The translations under genes and the position numbers were made by a program. The notes beneath the pieces are model-generated. The model was not told the origin of the DNA. It saw nothing but the letters and a program-made list of their open reading frames with translations, and searched no databases. A DNA stretch of 12,511 bases from an uncultured Prevotella sp. (GTDB lineage: Bacteria > Bacteroidota > Bacteroidia > Bacteroidales > Bacteroidaceae), in assembly GCF_900549175.1 (NCBI RefSeq), contig NZ_URNN01000107.1, positions 1 to 12,511 of the forward strand, read 5' to 3'. Positions 1 to 7,055 of the stretch are shown here, in pieces. Within the stretch, counting starts at the first letter, position 1; each line of letters starts with the position of its first letter.

Positions 1-14
1 GCTATGGGCTTGTT

Positions 15-34
15 GGGCTTTCAGCCCGTTTTCA
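15..34 (+). terminator. Possible weak intrinsic terminator of an upstream gene
   Basis: A five-base-pair stem GGGCT/AGCCC (15-19 with 23-27) closes a three-base loop and is followed by a short T-rich stretch (GTTTTC). It would suit the end of a plus-strand gene lying to the left of the window. The stem is short and the T run is interrupted, so it may be chance. No convincing end of an upstream coding region is visible in bases 1-142. Confidence 0.3.
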
Positions 35-141
35 TTTGCTATGCGGTTATCACTCAAAATGTCGGATGAGCACAAAATATGTCTTTATGTCAAAAGAGCT
101 GTGTCTTTCTGTCGGAAAACGGTGTTTATTTAACGTATTAT

Positions 142-172
142 TTTGTTTTCTGCGTTTTTTTCTGTAATTTTG
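142..172 (+). promoter_or_regulatory. Bacteroidota-type promoter of obgE
   Basis: TTTG at 142-145 and TAATTTTG at 165-172 are separated by exactly 19 nt. This matches the known Bacteroides primary sigma factor consensus (-33 TTTG, -7 TAnnTTTG). Transcription would start near 179, giving a leader of about 30 nt before the ATG at 209. It also rules out the longer reading frame that begins with TTG at 143, because that codon lies inside the -33 box. Confidence 0.75.
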
Positions 173-208
173 CAAAATTATAATATATATATTATCCAAA
201 ACTTAAAT

Positions 209-1408
209 ATGGCAGAATCCAATTTCGTAGATTACGTAAAGATATATTGCCGCTCCGGCAAGGGCGGACGCGGTTCGATGCACCTGCGCCACGTGAAATA
301 CAACCCCAACGGCGGTCCTGACGGAGGCGACGGAGGCGACGGAGGAAGCATATATCTGCGCGGCAACCACAACTACTGGACACTGCTCCACCTGAAATAC
401 GAGCGCCACGTGCGTGCCGAACACGGCGGCAACGGCGGCCGGGACAAATGTCACGGCACAAAAGGCAAGGACGTGTATATAGACGTGCCCTGCGGTACCG
501 TGGTATACAACGCCGAGACGGGCAAGTATGTGTGCGACGTCATGCACGACGGACAGGAGGTGCTGCTGCTGAAAGGCGGACGCGGAGGACTGGGCAACTT
601 CCAGTTCCGCACAGCCACCAATCAGGCCCCGCGCTATGCACAGCCGGGAGAACCCATGCAGGAGATGACCATCATTCTGGAGCTGAAGTTGCTTGCCGAT
701 GTCGGCCTGGTGGGCTTCCCCAACGCGGGCAAGTCGACACTGCTGTCGGCTCTGTCGAGCGCACGTCCCAAGATAGCCAACTACCCCTTCACCACGCTCG
801 AACCGTCGCTCGGCATCGTGGGCTACCGCGACCGCCGTTCGTTCGTGATGGCCGACATTCCGGGCATCATCGAGGGAGCCAGCGAAGGCAAGGGTCTCGG
901 TCTGAGATTCCTGAGACACATAGAGCGCAACTCACTGCTGCTCTTCATGGTGCCGGGAGACACGGATGACATAAAGAAAGAATACGAGATACTGCTCAAC
1001 GAGCTTCGCAACTTCAATCCGGAGATGCTCGACAAGCACCGCGTGCTGGCTGTAACGAAATGCGACCTGCTGGACGACGAGCTAATCGAGATGCTTCGCG
1101 AGACCCTGCCCGACGACCTGCCAGTGGTCTTCATATCATCGGTGGCCAACATGGGACTCGACGAACTGAAGGACGTACTCTGGCGCGAGCTGAACAGCGA
1201 AAGCAACAAGCTGCAGGACATAATGACCAGCAGCACCGAGACCATGGTACACCGCGACAAGGACATGACCCTCTTCATGAAAGAGATGGAGGACGAGGGA
1301 GCCATGGATGACGATATAGAATATGTGGACATAGACGAAGAAGACCTCGAGGACGTGGAAGACCTCGAAGACTTCGAATATGAGGAGGATGACGAAGCCG
1401 ACAAATAA
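209..1408 (+). CDS. obgE: Obg-family ribosome-assembly GTPase ObgE/CgtA
   Basis: Essential cytoplasmic GTPase that binds the large ribosomal subunit, acts in its late assembly, and is linked to the stringent response. The 399-residue product opens with the glycine-rich Obg fold (about residues 1-157; many GG and GGDGG turns). The G domain follows: G1 GFPNAGKS at 169-176, switch I FTTLEP, G3 DIPG at 216-219, G4 TKCD at 283-286 (TKxD instead of NKxD) and G5 SSVA at 310-313. The C-terminus is a strongly acidic tail of Glu/Asp and has no OCT domain, as is common in variable Obg tails. The ATG at 209 is chosen because the product then starts with a typical MAESNFVDYVKIY and because a good promoter ends at 172. 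The next gene, pgeF, starts inside the tail-coding region, so the two are probably cotranscribed and translationally coupled. Confidence 0.97.
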   Translation: MAESNFVDYVKIYCRSGKGGRGSMHLRHVKYNPNGGPDGGDGGDGGSIYLRGNHNYWTLLHLKYERHVRAEHGGNGGRDKCHGTKGKDVYIDVPCGTVVYNAETGKYVCDVMHDGQEVLLLKGGRGGLGNFQFRTATNQAPRYAQPGEPMQEMTIILELKLLADVGLVGFPNAGKSTLLSALSSARPKIANYPFTTLEPSLGIVGYRDRRSFVMADIPGIIEGASEGKGLGLRFLRHIERNSLLLFMVPGDTDDIKKEYEILLNELRNFNPEMLDKHRVLAVTKCDLLDDELIEMLRETLPDDLPVVFISSVANMGLDELKDVLWRELNSESNKLQDIMTSSTETMVHRDKDMTLFMKEMEDEGAMDDDIEYVDIDEEDLEDVEDLEDFEYEEDDEADK

Positions 1409-2246
1409 TACGCCTGTGCTGCACCGCTACGACATGGGGCCGGGAGTGACAGCTTTCAGCACCACACGTATGGGCGGATACGGGCACGGAGCGTACGGCG
1501 GAATGAACATCAACCGATGGTGCGGCGATGATCCCAAGACGATAATACGCAACATGGCGGCACTCGGCAACGTGTTGTGGCCGGAACGCCATTCCGTCAG
1601 CATCGCGTCCGGACACAGTGAACACCGGAAGTGGCGCATCGTCTTTCCACATCAGACACACCGCACAAGGGTGGCACTCGTCGACGAGAAACTGCTGGCG
1701 ACGGATGCCGCAGAGCGTGACAAGGCACTGGATGACACAGATGCGCTGATGACCGGCGTGGAGGACGTGTGCATAGGTGTGTCTACGGCCGACTGCATAC
1801 CGGTGCTGCTCTACGACAGCGAGCATAGGGCCGCCTGTGCCGTGCATGCCGGGTGGCGCGGAACCGTGGCACGTATCGCCGAAAAGGCCGTAAGGGCAAT
1901 GACAGACACATTCGGCACCGACCCCGCGCGGCTGAAGGCGGTGATAGGGCCGGGCATATCGTGCGACGCGTTTGAAGTGGGCGACGAGGTGTACGAAGCT
2001 TTCGCCGATGCAGGATTCCGCATGGAGGCCATAAGCCGCCGCAAGGACAAATGGCACATTGACCTTTGGGAATGTAACCGCCTGCAGCTCACGGATGCAG
2101 GTGTACAACCGGACAGCATAACCGTGGACGGCACGTGCACTTACGCCAATCACGACAAGTTCTTCTCCGCCCGACGCCTCGGGACGGCTTCGGGACGGAT
2201 ATTCACGGGTATCATCGTGAGGGGTGCGGACAGAGACAAACGATAA
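1380..2246 (+). CDS. pgeF: PgeF/YfiH-family polyphenol oxidase-fold purine nucleoside phosphorylase
   Basis: Member of the YfiH/YlmD/LACC1 family. Characterised members phosphorolyse and deaminate purine nucleosides such as adenosine and inosine; the E. coli protein also influences peptidoglycan fidelity. The signature metal/active-site residues are present: H91 in FPHQTH, C139 in STADCIPV and H156 in VHAGWRG. A later DGTCTYAN and FFSARR block is also typical. At 288 residues the length is slightly above the usual 240-270. The reading frame begins at ATG 1380 and overlaps obgE by 29 nt; an alternative ATG at 1389 (residue 4) would shorten the overlap to 20 nt. A GAGGAGG string at 1382-1388 directly abuts the second ATG, too close to serve as its ribosome site, so the choice is open. 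The overlap suggests coupled translation with obgE. Confidence 0.93.
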   Translation: MRRMTKPTNNTPVLHRYDMGPGVTAFSTTRMGGYGHGAYGGMNINRWCGDDPKTIIRNMAALGNVLWPERHSVSIASGHSEHRKWRIVFPHQTHRTRVALVDEKLLATDAAERDKALDDTDALMTGVEDVCIGVSTADCIPVLLYDSEHRAACAVHAGWRGTVARIAEKAVRAMTDTFGTDPARLKAVIGPGISCDAFEVGDEVYEAFADAGFRMEAISRRKDKWHIDLWECNRLQLTDAGVQPDSITVDGTCTYANHDKFFSARRLGTASGRIFTGIIVRGADRDKR

Positions 2247-2294
2247 TTGTAATTTTAGGAATCATATACATATATAAAGAATATTACTGCAAGA

Positions 2295-2933
2295 ATGAAA
2301 CTGAAACATCTTTTCATCATCACAGCGGCTTTCATAATGGCGACAGCAGCAGAAGCCCAGAACACAAAAACGGCAACCGACCGCGAAGACGGCACGGAGG
2401 TAGTGAACAAGAACCCGTTTGACAACGGCAACAAATTCACCATCAACCTTGCCGACCTCAATCCCGGAGAGTGGTACTATCCGCTGCCGGATGCCAAGGT
2501 GATAAGCCCCTACGGCAGACGCGGCAAGCGCAACCACAGTGGTGTCGACATAAAGACCAAACCCAACGACAACATTCTGGCGGCTTTCGACGGTGTGGTG
2601 ACAATGTCGCAGGTGTACAGCGGTTATGGCAAATGTATCAAGATAAAACATCCCAACGGCATAGAGACACTGTACAGCCACAACTCGAAGAACCTCGTGA
2701 AGGTGGGCGACAGGGTGAAGGCCGGTCAGGTGATAGCCCTCACCGGACGCACCGGACGCGCCACGACGGAGCATCTGCACTTCGAGTGCCGCATCAACGG
2801 ACGCACATTCGATCCGGCAAAGATTTTCGACCATGCCAACCACTCCATCAAGATGAATCTGGTGACATTCACAAAAACGGGCAAGGGCATATCCATCAAG
2901 TCGGAGGCCAACTACATGGCGAAGGGGAAATAA
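2295..2933 (+). CDS. Secreted M23-family (LytM-like) metallopeptidase
   Basis: Predicted exported zinc endopeptidase of the peptidoglycan-cutting LytM/M23 family, 212 residues. Residues 1-21 form a signal peptide (MKLKH, a hydrophobic run, then AEA before Q22). The catalytic domain spans about 60-175. Visible zinc ligands are H81 and D85 in NHSGVD and H161 in HLHFE (159-163), with H128 (YSHNS) as the other conserved histidine. The set is complete, so the domain is likely active rather than one of the degenerate LytM activators. It starts 48 nt after pgeF; a TAATTTTA string at 2250-2257 resembles a -7 box but has no good -33 partner, so the gene may be read from the obgE promoter. The C-terminal 35 residues are basic and carry no motif I recognise. 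Cell-wall substrate is inferred from the family. Confidence 0.93.
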   Translation: MKLKHLFIITAAFIMATAAEAQNTKTATDREDGTEVVNKNPFDNGNKFTINLADLNPGEWYYPLPDAKVISPYGRRGKRNHSGVDIKTKPNDNILAAFDGVVTMSQVYSGYGKCIKIKHPNGIETLYSHNSKNLVKVGDRVKAGQVIALTGRTGRATTEHLHFECRINGRTFDPAKIFDHANHSIKMNLVTFTKTGKGISIKSEANYMAKGK

Positions 2934-2950
2934 ACGGCGGAGACGTTTTA

Positions 2951-3180
2951 GGAGTTAAAGGAGTTAAAGGAGTTATCGCGGCTGCGCCGCTCAGGAGTTA
3001 AAGACAAATGCTTCAAGTATGAACATTGCATATCGCTCCACACAAGATATCTCCTTCAACTTCTCTAATTCCAAGAACAAAAGCATTTGTCTTTAATTCC
3101 CAATAAAACTTCCATTCCTCCCAATACTCCCATTTCTCCCCAAAACTCCCAACCCTCCCAATCCCCCAAAAACTCCCCAA
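2951..3180. repeat. Imperfect inverted repeat with 9-nt periodic arms
   Basis: The intergenic stretch 2934-3191 holds an ordered structure. The left arm has GGAGTTAAA repeated in tandem (2951-2959, 2960-2968, partial 2969-2975), a GC hairpin GCGGC-TGC-GCCGC (2978-2990), then another GGAGTTAAA at 2994-3002. GGAGTTAAAGACAAATGCTT (2994-3013) is the reverse complement of AAGCATTTGTCTTTAATTCC (3081-3100) except for one position, which would be a G-U pair in RNA. The right arm carries CTCCC-type units beginning at 3118, 3127, 3136, 3146, 3155, (3164) and 3173, again about every 9 nt and roughly complementary to the left units. The loop between the long stems is 67 nt. The function is unknown; it may be a dispersed non-autonomous element, or a folded leader of the downstream gene. 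Confidence 0.75.
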
Positions 3181-3191
3181 TAAAAAGAATC

Positions 3192-6100
3192 ATGTCTACA
3201 AAAATCCCCCCAGAATGGAACGACTTTTATCTGAAAGACGTGTCGTTCGTCAACTTGATGACCAAGCGCATCTTCAACGTGCTCATCGTGGCCAACCCCT
3301 ACGATGCCTTCATGCTCGAGGATGACGGCCGCGTGGACGAAAAGATATTCGACGAGTATATGGACCTCGGCCTGCGCTATCCGCCCACGTTCACACAGGT
3401 AAGCACCACGGAAGAGGCCGAAAGCGTTCTGCAGACAACAGACATCGACCTCGTGATATGTATGCCGGGAAACGCCGACAACGACGCCTTCGACGTGGCA
3501 CGCTCGGTAAAGGCTCTGTCGCCGGACATACCGTGCGTGGTGCTCACACCGTTCTCGCACGGTATCACACGCCGCATGCAGAACGAAGACCTGTCAATAT
3601 TCGACTATGTGTTCTGCTGGCTGGGCAACACCAACCTCATCCTCTCCATCATCAAGCTGATAGAGGACCGCATGAACATAGACCACGACATCAATGAGGC
3701 CGGCGTGCAGGTGATACTGCTCGTGGAAGACAGCATACGCTTCTACTCGTCGGTGCTGCCCAACCTGTACAGTTATATCCTGCAACAGAGCAACCGCTTC
3801 TCTACCGAAGCACTCAACCCGCACGCCGCGGCACAGCGCAAGAGGGGACGCCCGAAGGTGGTGCTGGCCCGCAGCTACGAGGAGGCGATGGAGATATACG
3901 AGCGTTATCACGACAACATCCTGGGTGTGATAAGCGACGCACGCTTCCCCTTGTACAAATCGTCCATGACAGACAGGCAGGACACGGCCGGCGAGACACA
4001 CCGGCAAGGCAACGCCGCCCCACTGCCCACCGGAGGCGCGGGAGGCAACATGGGCGTGGCCGATGCCGGCCTGCGCCTGCTGCGCGAGATACGCAAACGC
4101 GACGAGTATGTACCGCTGATACTGCAAAGTTCGGAGTCGGACAACGCGGAGAAGGCTCATGCCGAAGGGTTCCGCTTTGTGGACAAGAACTCGAAGAAGA
4201 TGAACATCGACCTGCGCAAACTCATGGAGGAGCACATGGGCTTCGGCGACTTCATCTTCCGCGACCCCGTAACCCACGAGGAGGTGATGCGTGTGCGCAC
4301 TCTGAAAGAACTGCAGGACAACATTTTCAAGATTCCCAACGACTCGATGCTGTATCACGTGAGCCGCAACCACGTGAGCCGGTGGCTGTGCGCACGGGCC
4401 ATATTCCCCGTGTCGGCATTTCTGAAACATGTCACATGGCACAAGCTGCAGGACGTCGACGCACACCGGCAAATCATCTTCGACGCCATCGTACAGTACC
4501 GGCGGATGAAGAACATTGGCATCGTGGCCGTGTTCGACCGCGGAAAATTCGATGCCTACGGCCACTTCGCACGCATCGGCGAGGGGTCGCTCGGAGGCAA
4601 GGGCCGCGGTCTGGCATTCCTCGACAACATAATCAAGAAGCATACGGAGTTCAACCGTTTCCCCGGCGCGACGGTGTCGATACCGCGCACGGTGGTGCTC
4701 TGCACCGACTTCTTCGACGAGTTCATGGACAAGAACAACCTGTATCAGATAGCGCTGAGCGACGCCTCGGACGACGAGATACTGCAACACTTCCTCAAGG
4801 CGCAGCTGCCCGACTCGCTGATAGCCGACTTCTTCACGTTCTTCGACGCAGTGAAGTCGCCCATCGCCGTGCGCTCGTCATCACTGCTCGAAGACTCCCA
4901 CTACCAGCCTTTCGCCGGCATATACTCCACATACATGATTCCGTACCTCGACGACAGGTACGAGATGCTGCGCATGCTGGCGGCGGCCATCAAGGGCGTG
5001 TACGCATCGGTGTTCTACAAAGACTCGAAGGCGTATATGACGGCCACGAGCAACGTCATCGACCAGGAGAAGATGGCCGTGATACTGCAGGAGGTGGTGG
5101 GACGGCAGTACGGCGACCGCTACTACCCCACGTTCAGCGGGGTGCTGCGCTCGCTCAACTACTACCCCATCGGCGACGAGAAAGCGGAAGAGGGCATTGC
5201 CAACCTCGCACTGGGACTGGGCAAATATATCGTTGACGGCGGACAGACTCTGCGCGTGAGTCCGTACCACCCGCACCAGGTGTTGCAGACAAGCGAGATG
5301 GAGACGGCACTGCGCGAGACGCAGACGCGCTTCTATGCGCTCGACATGAAGAACGCCGCCACCGACTTCAAGGCCGATGACGGGTTCAACATTCTCAATC
5401 TCAGAGTGAAAGAGGCCGACAAGGACGGCTCGCTCAACTATATAGCCTCAACGTTCGACCCTTACGACCAGGTGATACGCGACGGCATCTACGAGGGCGG
5501 ACGCAAGGTGATATCGTTCTGCGGCGTGCTGCAGCAAGGCGTATTCCCGCTGCCGGAACTGCTGCAGACGGCACAGAAATGCGGTGCCGAAGAGATGCGC
5601 AGGCCGGTGGAGATAGAGTTTGCATGCAACCTGAACGCCGACCGCACGGGAGAATTGTATCTGCTGCAGATACGCCCGATAGTGGACAGCAAGCAGGTGC
5701 TCGACGAAGACCTGCAGGCCATAGCCGACGAACAGTGTCTGCTGCGGTCGCACAACTCACTCGGACACGGCATCTGCGAGGACGTGGCGGACGTGGTATA
5801 CGTGAAGACCGACGAGGATTTCACCGCCGCCAACAATCCTGCCATCGCCCGCGACGTGGAGGCCGTCAACCGCCGTTTCCTCGACGAGGGCCGCGGATAT
5901 GTGCTTGTAGGCCCCGGACGATGGGGCTCGAGCGACCCGTGGCTGGGCATACCGGTGAAGTGGCCGCACATCAGCGCCGCCCGTGTCATCGTAGAAGCCG
6001 GTCTGAAGAACTACCGCGTAGACCCGAGTCAGGGCACGCACTTCTTCCAGAATCTCACATCGTTCGGCGTGGGGTACTTCACCATCAACACTTTCAACGG

Positions 6101-6239
6101 CGACGGCATCTTCCGCAAGGACATCCTCGACGCCATGCCGGCCATCGACGAGACGCAGTATGTGCGCCACGTACGTTTTGACCACCCGCTGAAAATCATG
6201 ATGGACGGAAAGAAACAGGAAGGAGTGGTGGTGATGTAA
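3192..6239 (+). CDS. Tandem receiver-like / PEP-pyruvate-binding (PPDK N-terminal type) protein
   Basis: Large cytoplasmic protein of 1015 residues, of the kind often annotated as phosphoenolpyruvate synthase or PEP/pyruvate-binding domain protein. Residues about 25-150 look like a degenerate receiver domain (NVLIVANPYD start; LVICMPG where the acceptor aspartate should be). Residues about 174-345 form a second receiver with the key positions kept: E179-D180, D249 in ISDARFP, S313/S314 and K332. An insertion rich in Gly, Thr and Ala sits after D249 (about 257-290). The ATP-grasp part follows: GSLGGKGRG (K470), IAVRSSSLLEDS (R561) and GELYLLQIRPI (820-830). The phosphohistidine and PEP-binding barrel domains of true PEP synthase are absent; instead about 185 residues follow with GPGRWGS at 907-913. 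Hence it probably does not make PEP alone; a regulatory role is inferred. ATG 3192 is preferred to TTG 3087 because the extra 35 residues come from the 9-nt repeat. Confidence 0.85.
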   Translation: MSTKIPPEWNDFYLKDVSFVNLMTKRIFNVLIVANPYDAFMLEDDGRVDEKIFDEYMDLGLRYPPTFTQVSTTEEAESVLQTTDIDLVICMPGNADNDAFDVARSVKALSPDIPCVVLTPFSHGITRRMQNEDLSIFDYVFCWLGNTNLILSIIKLIEDRMNIDHDINEAGVQVILLVEDSIRFYSSVLPNLYSYILQQSNRFSTEALNPHAAAQRKRGRPKVVLARSYEEAMEIYERYHDNILGVISDARFPLYKSSMTDRQDTAGETHRQGNAAPLPTGGAGGNMGVADAGLRLLREIRKRDEYVPLILQSSESDNAEKAHAEGFRFVDKNSKKMNIDLRKLMEEHMGFGDFIFRDPVTHEEVMRVRTLKELQDNIFKIPNDSMLYHVSRNHVSRWLCARAIFPVSAFLKHVTWHKLQDVDAHRQIIFDAIVQYRRMKNIGIVAVFDRGKFDAYGHFARIGEGSLGGKGRGLAFLDNIIKKHTEFNRFPGATVSIPRTVVLCTDFFDEFMDKNNLYQIALSDASDDEILQHFLKAQLPDSLIADFFTFFDAVKSPIAVRSSSLLEDSHYQPFAGIYSTYMIPYLDDRYEMLRMLAAAIKGVYASVFYKDSKAYMTATSNVIDQEKMAVILQEVVGRQYGDRYYPTFSGVLRSLNYYPIGDEKAEEGIANLALGLGKYIVDGGQTLRVSPYHPHQVLQTSEMETALRETQTRFYALDMKNAATDFKADDGFNILNLRVKEADKDGSLNYIASTFDPYDQVIRDGIYEGGRKVISFCGVLQQGVFPLPELLQTAQKCGAEEMRRPVEIEFACNLNADRTGELYLLQIRPIVDSKQVLDEDLQAIADEQCLLRSHNSLGHGICEDVADVVYVKTDEDFTAANNPAIARDVEAVNRRFLDEGRGYVLVGPGRWGSSDPWLGIPVKWPHISAARVIVEAGLKNYRVDPSQGTHFFQNLTSFGVGYFTINTFNGDGIFRKDILDAMPAIDETQYVRHVRFDHPLKIMMDGKKQEGVVVM

Positions 6240-6268
6240 AACTTCAATAATTGAGAACTTTCATAATT

Positions 6269-6868
6269 ATGTTTCGCAACACATTTCCTCCGGCCATCCT
6301 TGCCGGAATATGCATATCCATCGGATGCGTGGTCAATCTGCGCACAGGCGGCGTGGCCGGAGCCGTGCTCTTCGCCTTCGGTCTCACCGCTGTGGTATAT
6401 TACGGTCTGAAGCTCTATACCGGAACGGCAGGCTTCGTACGCCGCAACGGCGATTGGGGCATGCTTGCCACTGTTTTGGCAGGCAACATCGCAGGTTGTC
6501 TGCTCATGGCGCTCATGATACGCTTTGCGCAACCCGACTGCATCGAACCGGCTACGGCCATCACAAACTACCGTCTGGCCAAAGGCGCACTGCCGTGCTT
6601 CATGCTCGCCATCGGCTGCGGCTTCATCATGACCACTGCCGTACAGTTTGCACGGCAAGGCAAGATGCTCGCCCTGCTGCTCGGCGTGCCGGTGTTCATC
6701 CTCTGCGGCTTCACCCACTCCATCGCCGACGCGTTCTACTTCATGCTCGCACCTGCCGACACCATCTTCTCGCCATCCCTCCTTATTATATATATAGGTG
6801 AAGTGGCCGGCAACTTCGTGGGCTGCAATCTTTACAGGGTTGTAATGAAAGCGAGCCGGACGCAATAG
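6269..6868 (+). CDS. Compact formate/nitrite transporter (FNT) family channel
   Basis: Inner-membrane pentameric channel family moving small monovalent anions such as formate, nitrite or hydrosulfide. The 199-residue product has six hydrophobic segments (about 8-24, 30-48, 64-86, 107-128, 133-160, 169-190). FNT hallmarks are visible: LYTG at 49-52 in the broken second helix, GN at 72-73, the central pore histidine H150 in CGFTHSIADAF (compare the FEHSxAN motif of FocA), and GN at 181-182 in the last helix. It is shorter than the usual 250-280 residues because the cytoplasmic tails are nearly absent; no core helix is missing. The ATG at 6269 is chosen over TTG at 6251 since the first helix follows at once. 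It lies 29 nt after the receiver/PEP-domain gene and is probably cotranscribed. The substrate cannot be read from the sequence; formate is an inference from the neighbour. Confidence 0.85.
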   Translation: MFRNTFPPAILAGICISIGCVVNLRTGGVAGAVLFAFGLTAVVYYGLKLYTGTAGFVRRNGDWGMLATVLAGNIAGCLLMALMIRFAQPDCIEPATAITNYRLAKGALPCFMLAIGCGFIMTTAVQFARQGKMLALLLGVPVFILCGFTHSIADAFYFMLAPADTIFSPSLLIIYIGEVAGNFVGCNLYRVVMKASRTQ

Positions 6869-7008
6869 GTGTCTGACAATGCAACTGGTAAGTCATCTAT
6901 TATATCAACCCTGATGTTTTTTGCACAAGTTTCTTGGTCAATCAAATACTCTTCGCATCTTTTGCAGATACAAGAGAAATATAAACCGTGATTTATATAA
7001 ACAGCCAT
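6832..7008 (-). CDS. Possible small cysteine-containing protein, unrecognised
   Basis: A 58-residue minus-strand frame runs from ATG (7006-7008) to TAA (6832-6834). Its start is about 47 nt downstream of the hydrolase/HAD gene stop, on the same strand, and its end overlaps the FNT gene by 37 nt in antisense. The product begins MAVYINHGLYF and has a CxCxxC cluster (C13, C15, C18) with another cysteine at 28, which could bind a metal; the rest (IRVDIIDDLPVAL) looks protein-like and acidic. The local base composition is AT-richer than the neighbours and codons such as TTA, ATA and AGA are used. No family is recognised and no promoter is seen. It could equally be a gene remnant or a chance open frame. 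Confidence 0.3.
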   Translation of the reverse strand: MAVYINHGLYFSCICKRCEEYLIDQETCAKNIRVDIIDDLPVALSDTYCVRLAFITTL

Positions 7009-7055
7009 TTATATTATGAGATTTTACGACCGCGGAAAAGCAATACCCCATTACC

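Noticed and set aside
1..141. tRNA or partial upstream coding region
   Set aside because: No cloverleaf could be formed, and none of the short open frames resembles the end of a known protein.
143..208. N-terminal extension of obgE from a TTG codon
   Set aside because: The extra 22 residues overlap the -33 and -7 promoter boxes, and the Obg family starts at MAESNF-like sequence (209).
1275..2153. Antisense frame (292 codons) opposite obgE/pgeF
   Set aside because: The plus-strand gene pgeF has intact active-site motifs; the antisense product has Cys/His/Arg-rich shadow composition.
2951..3180. CRISPR array
   Set aside because: Units are 9 nt with no spacers of 25-40 nt and no cas genes nearby.
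3087..3191. N-terminal Pro/Ser-rich extension of the receiver/PEP-domain protein
   Set aside because: It begins with TTG inside the 20-bp inverted-repeat arm, and its regular prolines come from the 9-nt repeat; the ATG at 3192 gives a normal start.
3594..4790. Long antisense frame (398 codons)
   Set aside because: It lies fully opposite the well-supported receiver/PEP-domain gene; GC-rich codon bias leaves stop-free antisense frames. No family motif is visible.
3192..6239. Truncated PEP synthase pseudogene
   Set aside because: The frame is intact, and after the ATP-grasp part it continues into a distinct domain with conserved-looking motifs, so it is a different architecture rather than a broken gene.
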